Of a stretch of DNA of 46,297 nt, positions 1 to 7,761 are shown piece after piece. This DNA comes from Thalassolituus marinus (GTDB taxonomy: Bacteria > Pseudomonadota > Gammaproteobacteria > Pseudomonadales > Oceanobacteraceae). The translations under genes were made by a program, and so were the position numbers. Position 1 is the first letter of the stretch; every line of letters starts with the position of its first letter. Location of the stretch: the NCBI RefSeq assembly GCF_020320395.1, contig NZ_JAEDAH010000049.1, positions 1-46,297 of the forward strand, read 5' to 3'. The notes under the pieces are model-generated. The model saw only the letters and a list, made by a program, of their open reading frames with translations. It was not told the origin of the DNA and did not search any database.

Positions 1-77
1 GTTCCCCTGGGAGGCAGCAGGCATTGCGGATTTAAAAGTCGTTTATAGAAAACCGATATCTTTAAAACTGTGGGACA
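1..77 (+). repeat. Edge repeat, copy 1
   Basis: This stretch matches the reverse complement of 46190-46266 with four clear substitutions over the first 76 bases, and the two copies diverge just after a shared TGTGGGACA. The copy starts at the first base of the window, so it probably continues outside. A hairpin with a T run follows at 83-104, as would fit the 3' end of a transcribed unit entering from the left. I do not recognise it as tRNA, 5S rRNA, SRP RNA, 6S RNA or tmRNA. It could be the end of an insertion sequence or of a repeated small-RNA gene. Confidence 0.75.
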
Positions 78-82
78 CTAGT

Positions 83-104
83 GCCTTTTATAAGGCCTTT
101 TTTT
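83..104 (+). terminator. Possible intrinsic terminator after edge repeat copy 1
   Basis: A 5-bp stem GCCTT/AAGGC with loop TTAT is followed by C and seven T on the plus strand. It would stop transcripts entering the window through the repeat. In the other direction there is no T run, so it is not a good terminator for the minus-strand lipoprotein gene that ends at 109. Confidence 0.45.
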
Positions 105-108
105 ATTT

Positions 109-903
109 TTACTGACGGTTGATCAGGTCTGAAATTCGCTCTTCGCTGCGTTTCGAAACACTGGTTCCCGGAAATTCGTTAATGATCTTACGGAAGTATG
201 CCATCGCTTTCTTGTTATTGCCCAGTTCGTTATATGGGCTCATGTAAATGAGGCCAAGCTGATACAGTGCTTTGGCACGCATTTCAGCGGACGACGCTTT
301 GTTATCGTACAGAATCAGGTAAACCGTTTCGGCATCGGCAACGCGGCCTTCAGTAATGGCACGTTCGCTCATCGGCGTCAGTTCTGCGTCAAATGGCGTG
401 GTGTCTTTTTTCAGCAGCTTGCTGCGGTCGACCTGTTTCAGTAACTGATCTGCCGTCAGCTGTACCGGCTCTTGCGCACGCTTATCGAGGATAGCGATGT
501 GCTGGTCAATACGTGGTTTCAGACGAGACTGCGGAAACTCCTTGCGGTGTAACTCCAGGAATTCACGGGCTTTCTGATCATCACGGTCATCATTGAAACG
601 GTTCATATACACCAGCGCTATCTGATACAGCGCCAGGGATTTCATGTTATTGCTGTAGTCCGACGCGTTGTACCCTTTAAGATAGGTATTGATGGCGTCA
701 GCAGCTTTACCACGGCTGATAGCCTGTACGGAGTAAGTCAGCATATCCGGCTCATCCTGCAGAGCTGCAGCGGCGCGAACTTTAATATTTTCGTCGTAGC
801 GAGCGAGTTGGTGTCCGCCGGCTTCTGCTACCAATAACGGTGTTGCAGCAGCGCATCCGCCAAGTGCAATGACGGCAACGGCTGTAATAAGCGCTTTGAT
901 CAT
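109..903 (-). CDS. TPR-like lipoprotein with two internal repeats
   Basis: The 264-residue protein starts with a lipoprotein signal (MIKALITAVAVIALGGC), so the Cys should be acylated and the protein held at the inner or outer membrane. The mature part contains two similar halves, each with an 'AL/YQ(I/L)..(V/I)YM' helix followed by a helix ending in 'FP.(S/T)', roughly residues 50-140 and 175-260. This is the pattern of tetratricopeptide (Sel1/TPR-like) scaffolds. I chose the ATG at 903 because AGGGA lies 7 bases upstream; an in-frame ATG at 921 has no clear ribosome site. Function is unknown; a role in envelope assembly is only an inference from the family type. Confidence 0.75.
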   Translation of the reverse strand: MIKALITAVAVIALGGCAAATPLLVAEAGGHQLARYDENIKVRAAAALQDEPDMLTYSVQAISRGKAADAINTYLKGYNASDYSNNMKSLALYQIALVYMNRFNDDRDDQKAREFLELHRKEFPQSRLKPRIDQHIAILDKRAQEPVQLTADQLLKQVDRSKLLKKDTTPFDAELTPMSERAITEGRVADAETVYLILYDNKASSAEMRAKALYQLGLIYMSPYNELGNNKKAMAYFRKIINEFPGTSVSKRSEERISDLINRQ

Positions 904-985
904 TATCGTATCCCTGATCATTTTAGAATTCTGGTGAGAGCGGCTAGTTTAATGGTGAGGTCAGTCCTTGCCTAGGGGAACTCAG

Positions 986-1017
986 GCCAGAAGCAGGCTT
1001 TTAAGGCCTGTTCTGGC
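986..1017. other. Strong hairpin downstream of receiver gene
   Basis: GCCAGAA (986-992) pairs with TTCTGGC (1011-1017) and CAGGC (994-998) pairs with GCCTG (1006-1010), giving a 12-bp stem with one bulge and a 7-base loop. It lies 14 bases beyond the stop of the minus-strand receiver gene. Neither strand has a T run behind it, so it may protect the 3' end of the mRNA or be a weak terminator. Confidence 0.5.
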
Positions 1018-1031
1018 TGATGCAGGTCATG

Positions 1032-1901
1032 TCAGAGCATGAACGCTGCAAGAACACCAATAGCACCGCCGAGCACGGTGCCAATAGCAGCAGCACCGAT
1101 GACTGCCTGCTTAAGCGCGATAGCCTGCTGCTTCTGCAGGTCTGATTTAACACTGGCGATACTGGACTCCAGCGTCGTGCGGTTGGTTTTCATAACCGTT
1201 ACCAGATCATCCGCGTTTTTCTTAACCATGCGGTCAGCAACGGTAATGGCCAGGCGCTGGTTAAGGGTACGGGTTTTCTGGAACAGAGCTTCATCGCTCT
1301 GACTTTTCTCAAACTCGTTCTTCCAGCGATCAAACTGCTGATAAATACGGGCCTGGGCAATATCAATCTGCTGCGCCTGCATTGCTTGCAGCTGTTGTGT
1401 CGTGGTGTCCAGACCGGCACTGATTTCTGCTTTGGCTTCGGCGATAGCAGCCTTCAGATGTTTCTGTACCAGGCGATCAATTTCAACCAGTGGAATGGCT
1501 GCCGGTGTTGCACTGCTGTCGTCATTTGCAGCGGGTTCATCCAGTGCTTCGATAACGGCCATCACGGCTTCATGGCTGGCCGGTTTGGCCAGTACGCCTT
1601 CGGCACCATGAGAACGGGCCATATCCTGATATTCGTCACCTTCTTTTGAGGTGTACATAATAGTTGGAATGCCAGCAGTACGAGGATTGGATTTAATCAG
1701 CTGTGTCGCTGCCAGCCCGTCCATACCCGGCATCATATGATCCATAAAGATCACATCCGGCTGGCGGCTTTCGAGAAAACTCAGCGCTTCTTCGGCGCTG
1801 TCTACAGTTTCAGCCTGAACATTCATTTTGCTCAGCAGGCGCTGCAGCATCATACGAGCGGACTTGGAGTCATCCACTACCAGAGCATTTCGGATCGTCA
1901 T
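1032..1901 (-). CDS. Response regulator receiver with C-terminal membrane anchor
   Basis: The N-terminal 120 residues are a CheY-like receiver with the acidic pair DD at 10-11, phospho-acceptor D54 in FMDHMMPGMDG, and K106 in AKPAS. Residues 120-260 are rich in Ala, Gln and charged residues and look helical or coiled coil. The last 25 residues form one hydrophobic Ala/Gly-rich segment with GxxxG spacing, so the protein should be tail-anchored in the inner membrane with the receiver in the cytoplasm. There is no recognisable DNA-binding or enzymatic output domain. The ATG at 1901 has AGGAAG 8-9 bases upstream; the earlier in-frame start at 1934 lacks a good site. No kinase gene lies next to it. 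Confidence 0.85.
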   Translation of the reverse strand: MTIRNALVVDDSKSARMMLQRLLSKMNVQAETVDSAEEALSFLESRQPDVIFMDHMMPGMDGLAATQLIKSNPRTAGIPTIMYTSKEGDEYQDMARSHGAEGVLAKPASHEAVMAVIEALDEPAANDDSSATPAAIPLVEIDRLVQKHLKAAIAEAKAEISAGLDTTTQQLQAMQAQQIDIAQARIYQQFDRWKNEFEKSQSDEALFQKTRTLNQRLAITVADRMVKKNADDLVTVMKTNRTTLESSIASVKSDLQKQQAIALKQAVIGAAAIGTVLGGAIGVLAAFML

Positions 1902-2069
1902 GATCGGTACTTCCTGAACCTTTACGGAGTCCAATATGGGCAGGAAGGGGTATCAGGTCAATAGTTATAGGCGGCCAACACCTTCATTGTGTGGCAGAAT
2001 ATCGGATCGCGATGGAAAACTGAGGGATACAGCACAATGGTGTCCCGGCTTCAGACTTCAGGTATACCG

Positions 2070-2936
2070 ATGACAGCTACCCCAAATGCAGTGTTGATCA
2101 AACGTGCCGCCACGGCGTCAATTTTTACCGCCGTGACGTTATTACTGGCCAAAGTATTTGCCTGGAGTGTCAGTGACTCCTCCAGCGTACTGTCGTCTTT
2201 GCTCGATTCACTGATGGATATTGCGGCATCGGTCGTGAACTTCTTTGCCGTGCGATATGCGCTGATGCCTGCGGATGACGATCATCCGTTTGGTCACACC
2301 AAGGCTGAGGGGCTGGCTGCCCTTATTCAATCTGCGTTTATTCTGGGTTCGGCCAGTGTTTTACTTTTGCACGTGGTTGATCGCCTGATTCATCCACAGG
2401 CGCTTATGGCGCTCGAAGAAAGCATTGCCGTCATGCTGTTTTCTGCGGCAGCCACACTGGCACTGGTGATGTATCAGCGTTGGGTCTACGCCAGAACACA
2501 CTCGCTGGCAATTAAAGCAGACTCTGCTCATTATTTTGGCGATATCCTCACCAGCTTCGCTGTTGTGGTGGCATTGATAGCCGCTTACTGGGAGCAGTAC
2601 TGGCTCGACCCGGTGGTTGCGCTGGGGATTGCCGGTGTCCTGCTGTACAGCGTGTACGGCATTATTAAAGATGCACTTGAGGTGCTGATGGATAAAGCGC
2701 TGCCGGAAGAGGATGAAAAAGAGCTGCTTAGTCTGATTCAGACCTGTCCCGGGGTAAGGGGAGTACACGATCTGCGTACCCGCCAGGCTGGTGCCATGCA
2801 GTTTATTCAGATGCATCTGGAGCTGGATGGCAGTCAGTCACTGAAGTCCGCCCATGATATTGCCGATACGGTTGAGAAAACGGTGCTGAAACGTTTTCCG
2901 CGGGCAGAAATTCTTATTCATCAGGATCCGGTATAA
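2070..2936 (+). CDS. fieF: Cation diffusion facilitator, FieF/YiiP type
   Basis: This is an inner-membrane metal/proton antiporter (Zn2+, Fe2+ or Cd2+ in the family). The TM2 motif DSLMD and the TM5 motif HYFGD supply the metal-site residues seen in YiiP (D-x3-D and H-x3-D), and the HPFGHTKAEGLA loop is typical. The C-terminal cytoplasmic domain keeps GVRGVHDLRTRQAG and ILIHQDP. The protein is 288 residues from the ATG at 2070, whose N-terminus lines up with E. coli FieF; an in-frame ATG at 2037 with GAGGG upstream is an alternative start. It is divergent from the receiver gene and 3 bases from the next gene. Confidence 0.9.
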   Translation: MTATPNAVLIKRAATASIFTAVTLLLAKVFAWSVSDSSSVLSSLLDSLMDIAASVVNFFAVRYALMPADDDHPFGHTKAEGLAALIQSAFILGSASVLLLHVVDRLIHPQALMALEESIAVMLFSAAATLALVMYQRWVYARTHSLAIKADSAHYFGDILTSFAVVVALIAAYWEQYWLDPVVALGIAGVLLYSVYGIIKDALEVLMDKALPEEDEKELLSLIQTCPGVRGVHDLRTRQAGAMQFIQMHLELDGSQSLKSAHDIADTVEKTVLKRFPRAEILIHQDPV

Positions 2937-2939
2937 GTC

Positions 2940-3938
2940 ATGCGCCCAGGCCTGGGATGGCTGTTACTGATACTGGTACCTTCCGCGCTGGCGATGGAGG
3001 CTGAACCTCGCCTGCGCAGCAATGATATTCCTGAATACCGTTTCCCTGAATATTACGCTGAACCGGCGCCACAACAGACAACCGTCTCGCCGGCGATGAT
3101 TGAACGATCGCGCAGCTGGCTGGCCCAGTATCTCAACCGCTTGTCTGGCAACATTGATTCGTTTTTTGTCGATACGTTTTTCAGTGAAGAGATTACCGAC
3201 GATGATGTCGATGGCAGTCGGGCGAAAATATCACTCTACACCCGTCGCGTACTGGGGGATCCGGTAGACTATAAGTTCGGTATCAGCGTTAAAGTGGTTC
3301 TACCGAATACGAATGAACGCCTGAACCTCCTGCTTGATTCAGAAGATGAGGAAGTGCGTGAATCTGATCCGGTAGAAAGTATCGAGAACGTTGATTACGT
3401 CACAGCCCTGCAGTACATCATTGACGAGTCTGATGCCTGGAAGACTAACCTGGACGCCGGTGTGCGCTGGGGAGTACCACCTGATCCGTTTATTCGTTTT
3501 CGCGCACGTCGCTACGTTTATCTGTCGGAATGGGAACTGCGCGCAACGCAGAGCATCTATTACTTTACCCAGGCTGGCTGGGGTGAAGATACGCGATTGC
3601 GAGTCGACTTTCCGTTTAATATTGAGAAGCTCTTTCGCGTCAATATGAAAGCGGGTTATCAGAAAAATGATGGCTATTTTACTTTGTCTTACGATGCCGG
3701 GTTGTATCACGAGTTAAGCAGAACGCGAGCGTTGGCTTTTGTGGCCGGAGCGCAGGGTGATACACAGAATGATGCCTCATTTTATTCATATTCTGCCGGC
3801 GTACGCTATCGCCAGCTGGTCTACAGCGACTGGGTTTATGCAGAAATTGCTCCCGAGTTTCTCTGGGATCGGGAAAAAGATTACGAGACAACGCCGGTGC
3901 TGATGTTCCGGCTTGAGTCCGTCATCGCTCACGACTGA
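2940..3938 (+). CDS. Secreted envelope protein of unknown function, probably beta-rich
   Basis: The 332-residue protein begins with a signal peptide (MRPGLGWLLLILVPSALA, cleavage near residue 18-19). The mature part has an acidic central stretch (about 110-150) and a C-terminal half of alternating aromatic/polar strands such as WELRATQSIYYFTQAGW and YAEIAPEFLWDR. This resembles an outer-membrane or periplasmic beta-sheet protein. The family occurs as a conserved hypothetical in marine gammaproteobacteria as far as I recall. It follows fieF by 3 bases and is probably co-transcribed with it. I cannot assign a role. Confidence 0.75.
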   Translation: MRPGLGWLLLILVPSALAMEAEPRLRSNDIPEYRFPEYYAEPAPQQTTVSPAMIERSRSWLAQYLNRLSGNIDSFFVDTFFSEEITDDDVDGSRAKISLYTRRVLGDPVDYKFGISVKVVLPNTNERLNLLLDSEDEEVRESDPVESIENVDYVTALQYIIDESDAWKTNLDAGVRWGVPPDPFIRFRARRYVYLSEWELRATQSIYYFTQAGWGEDTRLRVDFPFNIEKLFRVNMKAGYQKNDGYFTLSYDAGLYHELSRTRALAFVAGAQGDTQNDASFYSYSAGVRYRQLVYSDWVYAEIAPEFLWDREKDYETTPVLMFRLESVIAHD

Positions 3939-3942
3939 AGCG

Positions 3943-4554
3943 TCACTGGTTGACCAGGCGGAAGGTGAGATTTATTCGCGGTGTGGTAACACGGGCCCGT
4001 GCAGGTAGTGCATGTTGCCAGCGCGATTGCATTCCGGCTTTCATCCATAACAGCGAACCGTCGGTCAGGGCGACCTGGCTATGTTGCCTTGATGCTCCCT
4101 TAGGACGCAGGGCAAAGTCCCGGCAGGCGCCTAACGACAGCGACAGAATCTGTGGCTGCTCACCCAGCTCGGTTTCATCGTCGGCGTGCCAGCCCATTTT
4201 GTCCTGTCCATTGCGATAAAGGTTAGCCAGTACGGAGTTCAGTGGCAGACCTGTCATTGTCTGCAATTCGTCCTTCAGTTGTTTTAGTTCCGCAGTCCAG
4301 GGCAGGGGTGTCAGAGTTTCTCCGGAATAGCGATAGCCTGCATCCGGGTCACCGTACCAGGCCTGAAGACGGGGAATTAGGTGCCGTTTACCGTACAGGG
4401 TGACATAGCCCTGTTGCCAGAGAATGGAATTGAGAAGCTGATGAAATAAGGCAGGGCTGTCGGCGACACAGGCTGAATACAGCATCAGGTCGCCATCCAG
4501 CAAAGGCTGGCCGGTGCTTAAAGCATCCGGCCTGAGCAGTGACTTACTGTTCAA
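3943..4554 (-). CDS. AlkB-like 2-oxoglutarate/Fe(II) dioxygenase
   Basis: Members of this family remove alkyl groups from DNA or RNA bases by oxidation. The 203-residue protein has the iron ligands H123 and D125 in GWHADDE, a distal H181 in [10 protein letters not shown], and the 2-oxoglutarate-binding arginines in RINLTFR (193-199). The layout is closest to the short ALKBH2/3-like branch of bacterial proteins rather than to classical E. coli AlkB. The start is a TTG at 4554 that overlaps the end of cysK by 11 bases, with AAGG just upstream; an ATG at 4485 would remove conserved sequence. Translation is probably coupled to cysK. Confidence 0.85.
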   Translation of the reverse strand: MNSKSLLRPDALSTGQPLLDGDLMLYSACVADSPALFHQLLNSILWQQGYVTLYGKRHLIPRLQAWYGDPDAGYRYSGETLTPLPWTAELKQLKDELQTMTGLPLNSVLANLYRNGQDKMGWHADDETELGEQPQILSLSLGACRDFALRPKGASRQHSQVALTDGSLLWMKAGMQSRWQHALPARARVTTPRINLTFRLVNQ

Positions 4555-5491
4555 AGAAGCCTTCGAACAGCGGCGAGGTCAGGTAACGCTCACCGGAGTC
4601 TGGCAGCACGACGACGATTTTCTTATCTGCGTATTCCGGCTCTTTCGCCAGACGCAGTGCTGCGGTAATGGCGGCACCACAGGAGATACCGGCCAGAATA
4701 CCTTCTTTCGACATCAGTTCATGAGCCATGGCCATGGCTTCTTCGTTACTGACCTGTTCTACGCGGTCAAGCACACTCAGATCCAGGTTGCCCGGAATAA
4801 AGTTAGCGCCAATGCCCTGAATTTTGTGCGGCCCCGGAGTCAGGTCTTCACCCGCCAGTTTCTGGCTGATAATCGGAGAGGCGGACGGCTCAACTGCGAC
4901 AGCGGTAATGGCTTTCTGTGATTTCAGGTAGCGTGCAACGCCACTGATGGTACCGCCGGTACCGACACCTGCGACGATCACATCCACTTCACCATCGGTA
5001 TCGCGCCAGATTTCCGGCCCGGTGGTTTTTTCGTGAATCGCCGGGTTGGCCGGGTTATTGAACTGTTGCAGCATGATTCGCTGCTGCGGAGCTTCGGCGA
5101 CCAGTGCTTCAGCTGCATCGACTGCGCCTTTCATGCCTTTCGGCCCTTCAGTCAGTACCAGATTTGCGCCCAGCGCCTTCATGACCTTACGACGCTCAAC
5201 GCTCATGGTTTCTGGCATGGTCAGAGTGACCTTGTAACCACGGGCCGCCGCTACGAAGGAAAGAGCGATCCCGGTATTACCACTGGTTGGCTCAACGATT
5301 TCCATGCCGGGCTTGAGCAGACCGTCCTGTTCTGCCTGCCAGATCATGTTGGCGCCGATGCGGCATTTTACCGAGTGCGCCGGGTTACGGTTTTCCAGCT
5401 TGGCATAGATGGCCGGATGGTCGGTGATGTGGCGAATACGCACCAGCGGGGTATTACCAATGGACTGGCTGATATCTTCGTAGACTTTCAT
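4544..5491 (-). CDS. cysK: Cysteine synthase A (O-acetylserine sulfhydrylase)
   Basis: The enzyme makes cysteine from O-acetylserine and sulfide with pyridoxal phosphate. K42 in [11 protein letters not shown] is the expected Schiff-base lysine, TSGNTG (69-74) binds the substrate carboxylate, and [10 protein letters not shown] is the phosphate-binding loop. At 315 residues it is close to E. coli CysK (323). It lies upstream of, and overlaps, the AlkB-like gene, so the two form a minus-strand unit. The start ATG at 5491 is preceded by AAGAGG. Confidence 0.95.
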   Translation of the reverse strand: MKVYEDISQSIGNTPLVRIRHITDHPAIYAKLENRNPAHSVKCRIGANMIWQAEQDGLLKPGMEIVEPTSGNTGIALSFVAAARGYKVTLTMPETMSVERRKVMKALGANLVLTEGPKGMKGAVDAAEALVAEAPQQRIMLQQFNNPANPAIHEKTTGPEIWRDTDGEVDVIVAGVGTGGTISGVARYLKSQKAITAVAVEPSASPIISQKLAGEDLTPGPHKIQGIGANFIPGNLDLSVLDRVEQVSNEEAMAMAHELMSKEGILAGISCGAAITAALRLAKEPEYADKKIVVVLPDSGERYLTSPLFEGFFEQ

Positions 5492-5627
5492 TCGTACCTC
5501 TTAAAATCCGACGCCTGCGGATATTGTCTGCAATTGGCTTTGATGTTCTATTGAAACTGAGTTGCGACAGACGTAACGTGTTTGTAAGCAGTTGGTTTGA
5601 TCCACCGGATGATCAAAGGGAGATCCA

Positions 5628-6875
5628 GTGTCGCATATCAGTAGTCTGCAGGATCACGACACCTTAAAGCGAGTAGAAGACCAGATCAATATACTATCTG
5701 GAATTCTTGAGCAGGGCAGAAAGCAGCTGAGATTTCCCGGCCGCCTGGAAAGCAAATACATTGACCAGCGTAATCAGCGTTTTATGGAAATTGATCATAA
5801 AATGCTCATTGCCGGGTTGGTATTTTATCTTGGTTTTTCCTGGACCGATTTTTATCTCGGGGCGGAAAATGGCCCGCTGATTTTTTCACTGCGGGTTGTT
5901 ATCACTGCTCTGGCCTTTCTGTTCGTGTTCTGGATTCCACGCAGTCAGTATTCACGCCATATGGTCACCATCGCCGCACTGGGAATTTTTGCCATCGGCT
6001 TTTCTGTGATTGGTTTTATCTGGCTGATTCCCGGCGAGATGAAGTACGCCTACCACCTGGGCCTTATCCCCATACAGATATTCACCATGGTGGTATTAAG
6101 GCTCAGCTATCGCTCGGTTCTGGTCGTGTCGGTAGCTATTCTTGCCTGCTATATCGTGTCGTTGTTACTCAGCCATCAGACAGTCTCTGATCCGGAGCTG
6201 CAGCGACTGATCAGCATTTTTATTCCAATGTTTATTATGTTCTGGGCGCTACTGATCGTCATGGGCAGTTATATGGCCTTTATGATGGAGTCTTCCGCGC
6301 GCAGTGACTTCATGAAGAACCGTCTGCTGGCTCTGGAGGCCGAACGTCTGCAGTATCTCAGTGGCCGTCTGCATGTATTGTCGACCACTGACAGCCTGAC
6401 TGGCATCGCCAATCGTCGTTTCCTCGAAGAGAGCCTGGATACTGAATGGCGTCGGGCCAAGCGATCCTCCATGCCACTGTCGCTGGTCATGGTCGATATC
6501 GACAAGTTCAAGGATTATAACGACCTTTATGGTCACCAGAAGGGTGATGAATGTCTGCGTACGCTGGCAAATAAAATGGCGCAGTACTGTAACCGCCCTG
6601 CAGATCTGTGTGCCCGTTATGGGGGTGAAGAGTTTGTAATGTTGCTACCGGAGACCAGTCGTGCCGACGCTGTCTGGATTGTTGAAAAGATGCGTTCGGC
6701 CATCGAGGGGATGGCCATCACTCATGAGGCCGCTGACTCAGGGCTGGTGACTATAAGCGCTGGTGTCGCCAGTGTTATTCCTGACGACAGTTGCACGTCT
6801 GATCAGTTGCTGAGCCAGGCTGACCGGTTATTGTACGAAGCAAAAGCGCAGGGACGTAACCGGGTTTGCGGTTGA
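5628..6875 (+). CDS. Membrane diguanylate cyclase (GGDEF)
   Basis: The 415-residue protein should make c-di-GMP from two GTP. After a cytoplasmic N-terminus it has about six hydrophobic segments between residues 58 and 218, of no sensor family that I can name, then a short coiled linker and a GGDEF domain from DSLTGIANRR (about 255). The active-site loop is intact (GGEEF, 332-336) and an inhibitory RxxD site (RPAD, 323-326) lies five residues before it, so product feedback is expected. The start is GTG at 5628 with AAGGGAG upstream. It ends two bases from the convergent acyltransferase gene. Confidence 0.9.
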   Translation: MSHISSLQDHDTLKRVEDQINILSGILEQGRKQLRFPGRLESKYIDQRNQRFMEIDHKMLIAGLVFYLGFSWTDFYLGAENGPLIFSLRVVITALAFLFVFWIPRSQYSRHMVTIAALGIFAIGFSVIGFIWLIPGEMKYAYHLGLIPIQIFTMVVLRLSYRSVLVVSVAILACYIVSLLLSHQTVSDPELQRLISIFIPMFIMFWALLIVMGSYMAFMMESSARSDFMKNRLLALEAERLQYLSGRLHVLSTTDSLTGIANRRFLEESLDTEWRRAKRSSMPLSLVMVDIDKFKDYNDLYGHQKGDECLRTLANKMAQYCNRPADLCARYGGEEFVMLLPETSRADAVWIVEKMRSAIEGMAITHEAADSGLVTISAGVASVIPDDSCTSDQLLSQADRLLYEAKAQGRNRVCG

Positions 6876-6876
6876 A

Positions 6877-7761
6877 TCAGCCCTTCTGAATAAGGGCGTC
6901 CAGCTGGGCGTCCTTCTTTTCCCATAGCTCATGCACCCACTGCTGAAAACGACTGCGGTAGTCTGCATCGTTTTCGTAATCCCCGTTGCGCAGATCCTGT
7001 GGAATTGGCAGCTCTTCAACCAGAACGGTACAGCGTGGCATCTTGCCCTGCATAAACTCCCAGAATGTTGGTACGAAATCCGGGTAGTGAATGGTTACAT
7101 CCAGCACAGAACTGAACTGCTCGCCCATCGCGCTCATGGCAAATGCCATACCGCCCGCTTTGGGTTTCAGCAGATGCTTGTATGGTGACTGTTGCTTATC
7201 GTGCTTGGCCTGCTCAAAGCGTGTTCCTTCAAGAAAGTTCATCACGCTGGTTGGCAGCGTACGGAATTTTTCACAGGCTTTGCGCGTGGTTTCCAGGTCC
7301 TGGCCTTTCTTTTCCGGGTACTTTTCCAGATACGCTTTTGAATAACGTTTCATAAACGGAAAATCCAGTGCCCACCAGGCAGCCCCCATCACAGGTACCT
7401 TGATCAGTTCCTGCTTCAGGAAAAATTTCAGCAGTGGAATGCGACGATTCAGGCTGTGTTGCAGCACCAGAATATCGACCCAGCTCTGATGATTACTGAT
7501 AACGAAATACCAGCCTTTGGAATCCAGGTTCGGCGGTAGCTGAATATCCCAGTCCATTTTCTGGGTCAGATGCATCCAGCCGGAGTTGCAGCTGATCCAG
7601 CTGTTGGCGATGGCATTCAGAATTCGTGTAATTCCGCTGCGCACAGCCGGTACCGGAATGATGATTTTCAGCAGTGTGAAAGCGAACAGCAACAGGCACC
7701 AGAACAGGACATTAGTCACCAGCAGAACTGCAGCTACGCTGCCGCGAATTAAAGGAAGCAT
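6877..7761 (-). CDS. PlsC-like acyltransferase (YihG type)
   Basis: The family transfers acyl chains to lysophospholipids. The protein (294 residues) has a hydrophobic N-terminal segment (about 8-36), the catalytic HX4D motif as NHQSWVD (H91, D96) and the substrate motif EGTRF (178-182). Length and the GWMHLTQKMDWDI region fit the E. coli YihG/YihG-like group rather than the shorter PlsC. Its ATG overlaps the pta stop codon by one base (TGATG), so translation is probably coupled. It is the last gene of the bax-like - pilZ - ackA - pta operon. Confidence 0.85.
   Translation of the reverse strand: MLPLIRGSVAAVLLVTNVLFWCLLLFAFTLLKIIIPVPAVRSGITRILNAIANSWISCNSGWMHLTQKMDWDIQLPPNLDSKGWYFVISNHQSWVDILVLQHSLNRRIPLLKFFLKQELIKVPVMGAAWWALDFPFMKRYSKAYLEKYPEKKGQDLETTRKACEKFRTLPTSVMNFLEGTRFEQAKHDKQQSPYKHLLKPKAGGMAFAMSAMGEQFSSVLDVTIHYPDFVPTFWEFMQGKMPRCTVLVEELPIPQDLRNGDYENDADYRSRFQQWVHELWEKKDAQLDALIQKG

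Noticed and set aside
1-77. Edge repeat as 5S rRNA, tRNA, 6S or SRP RNA end
   Set aside because: No match to conserved parts of these RNAs that I know could be found by eye.
1-120. Edge repeat as a coding sequence (second frame is open in both copies)
   Set aside because: The few substitutions mostly change residues and the frame ends in low-complexity Phe/Tyr after the divergence point, which fits RNA or mobile-element sequence better than protein.
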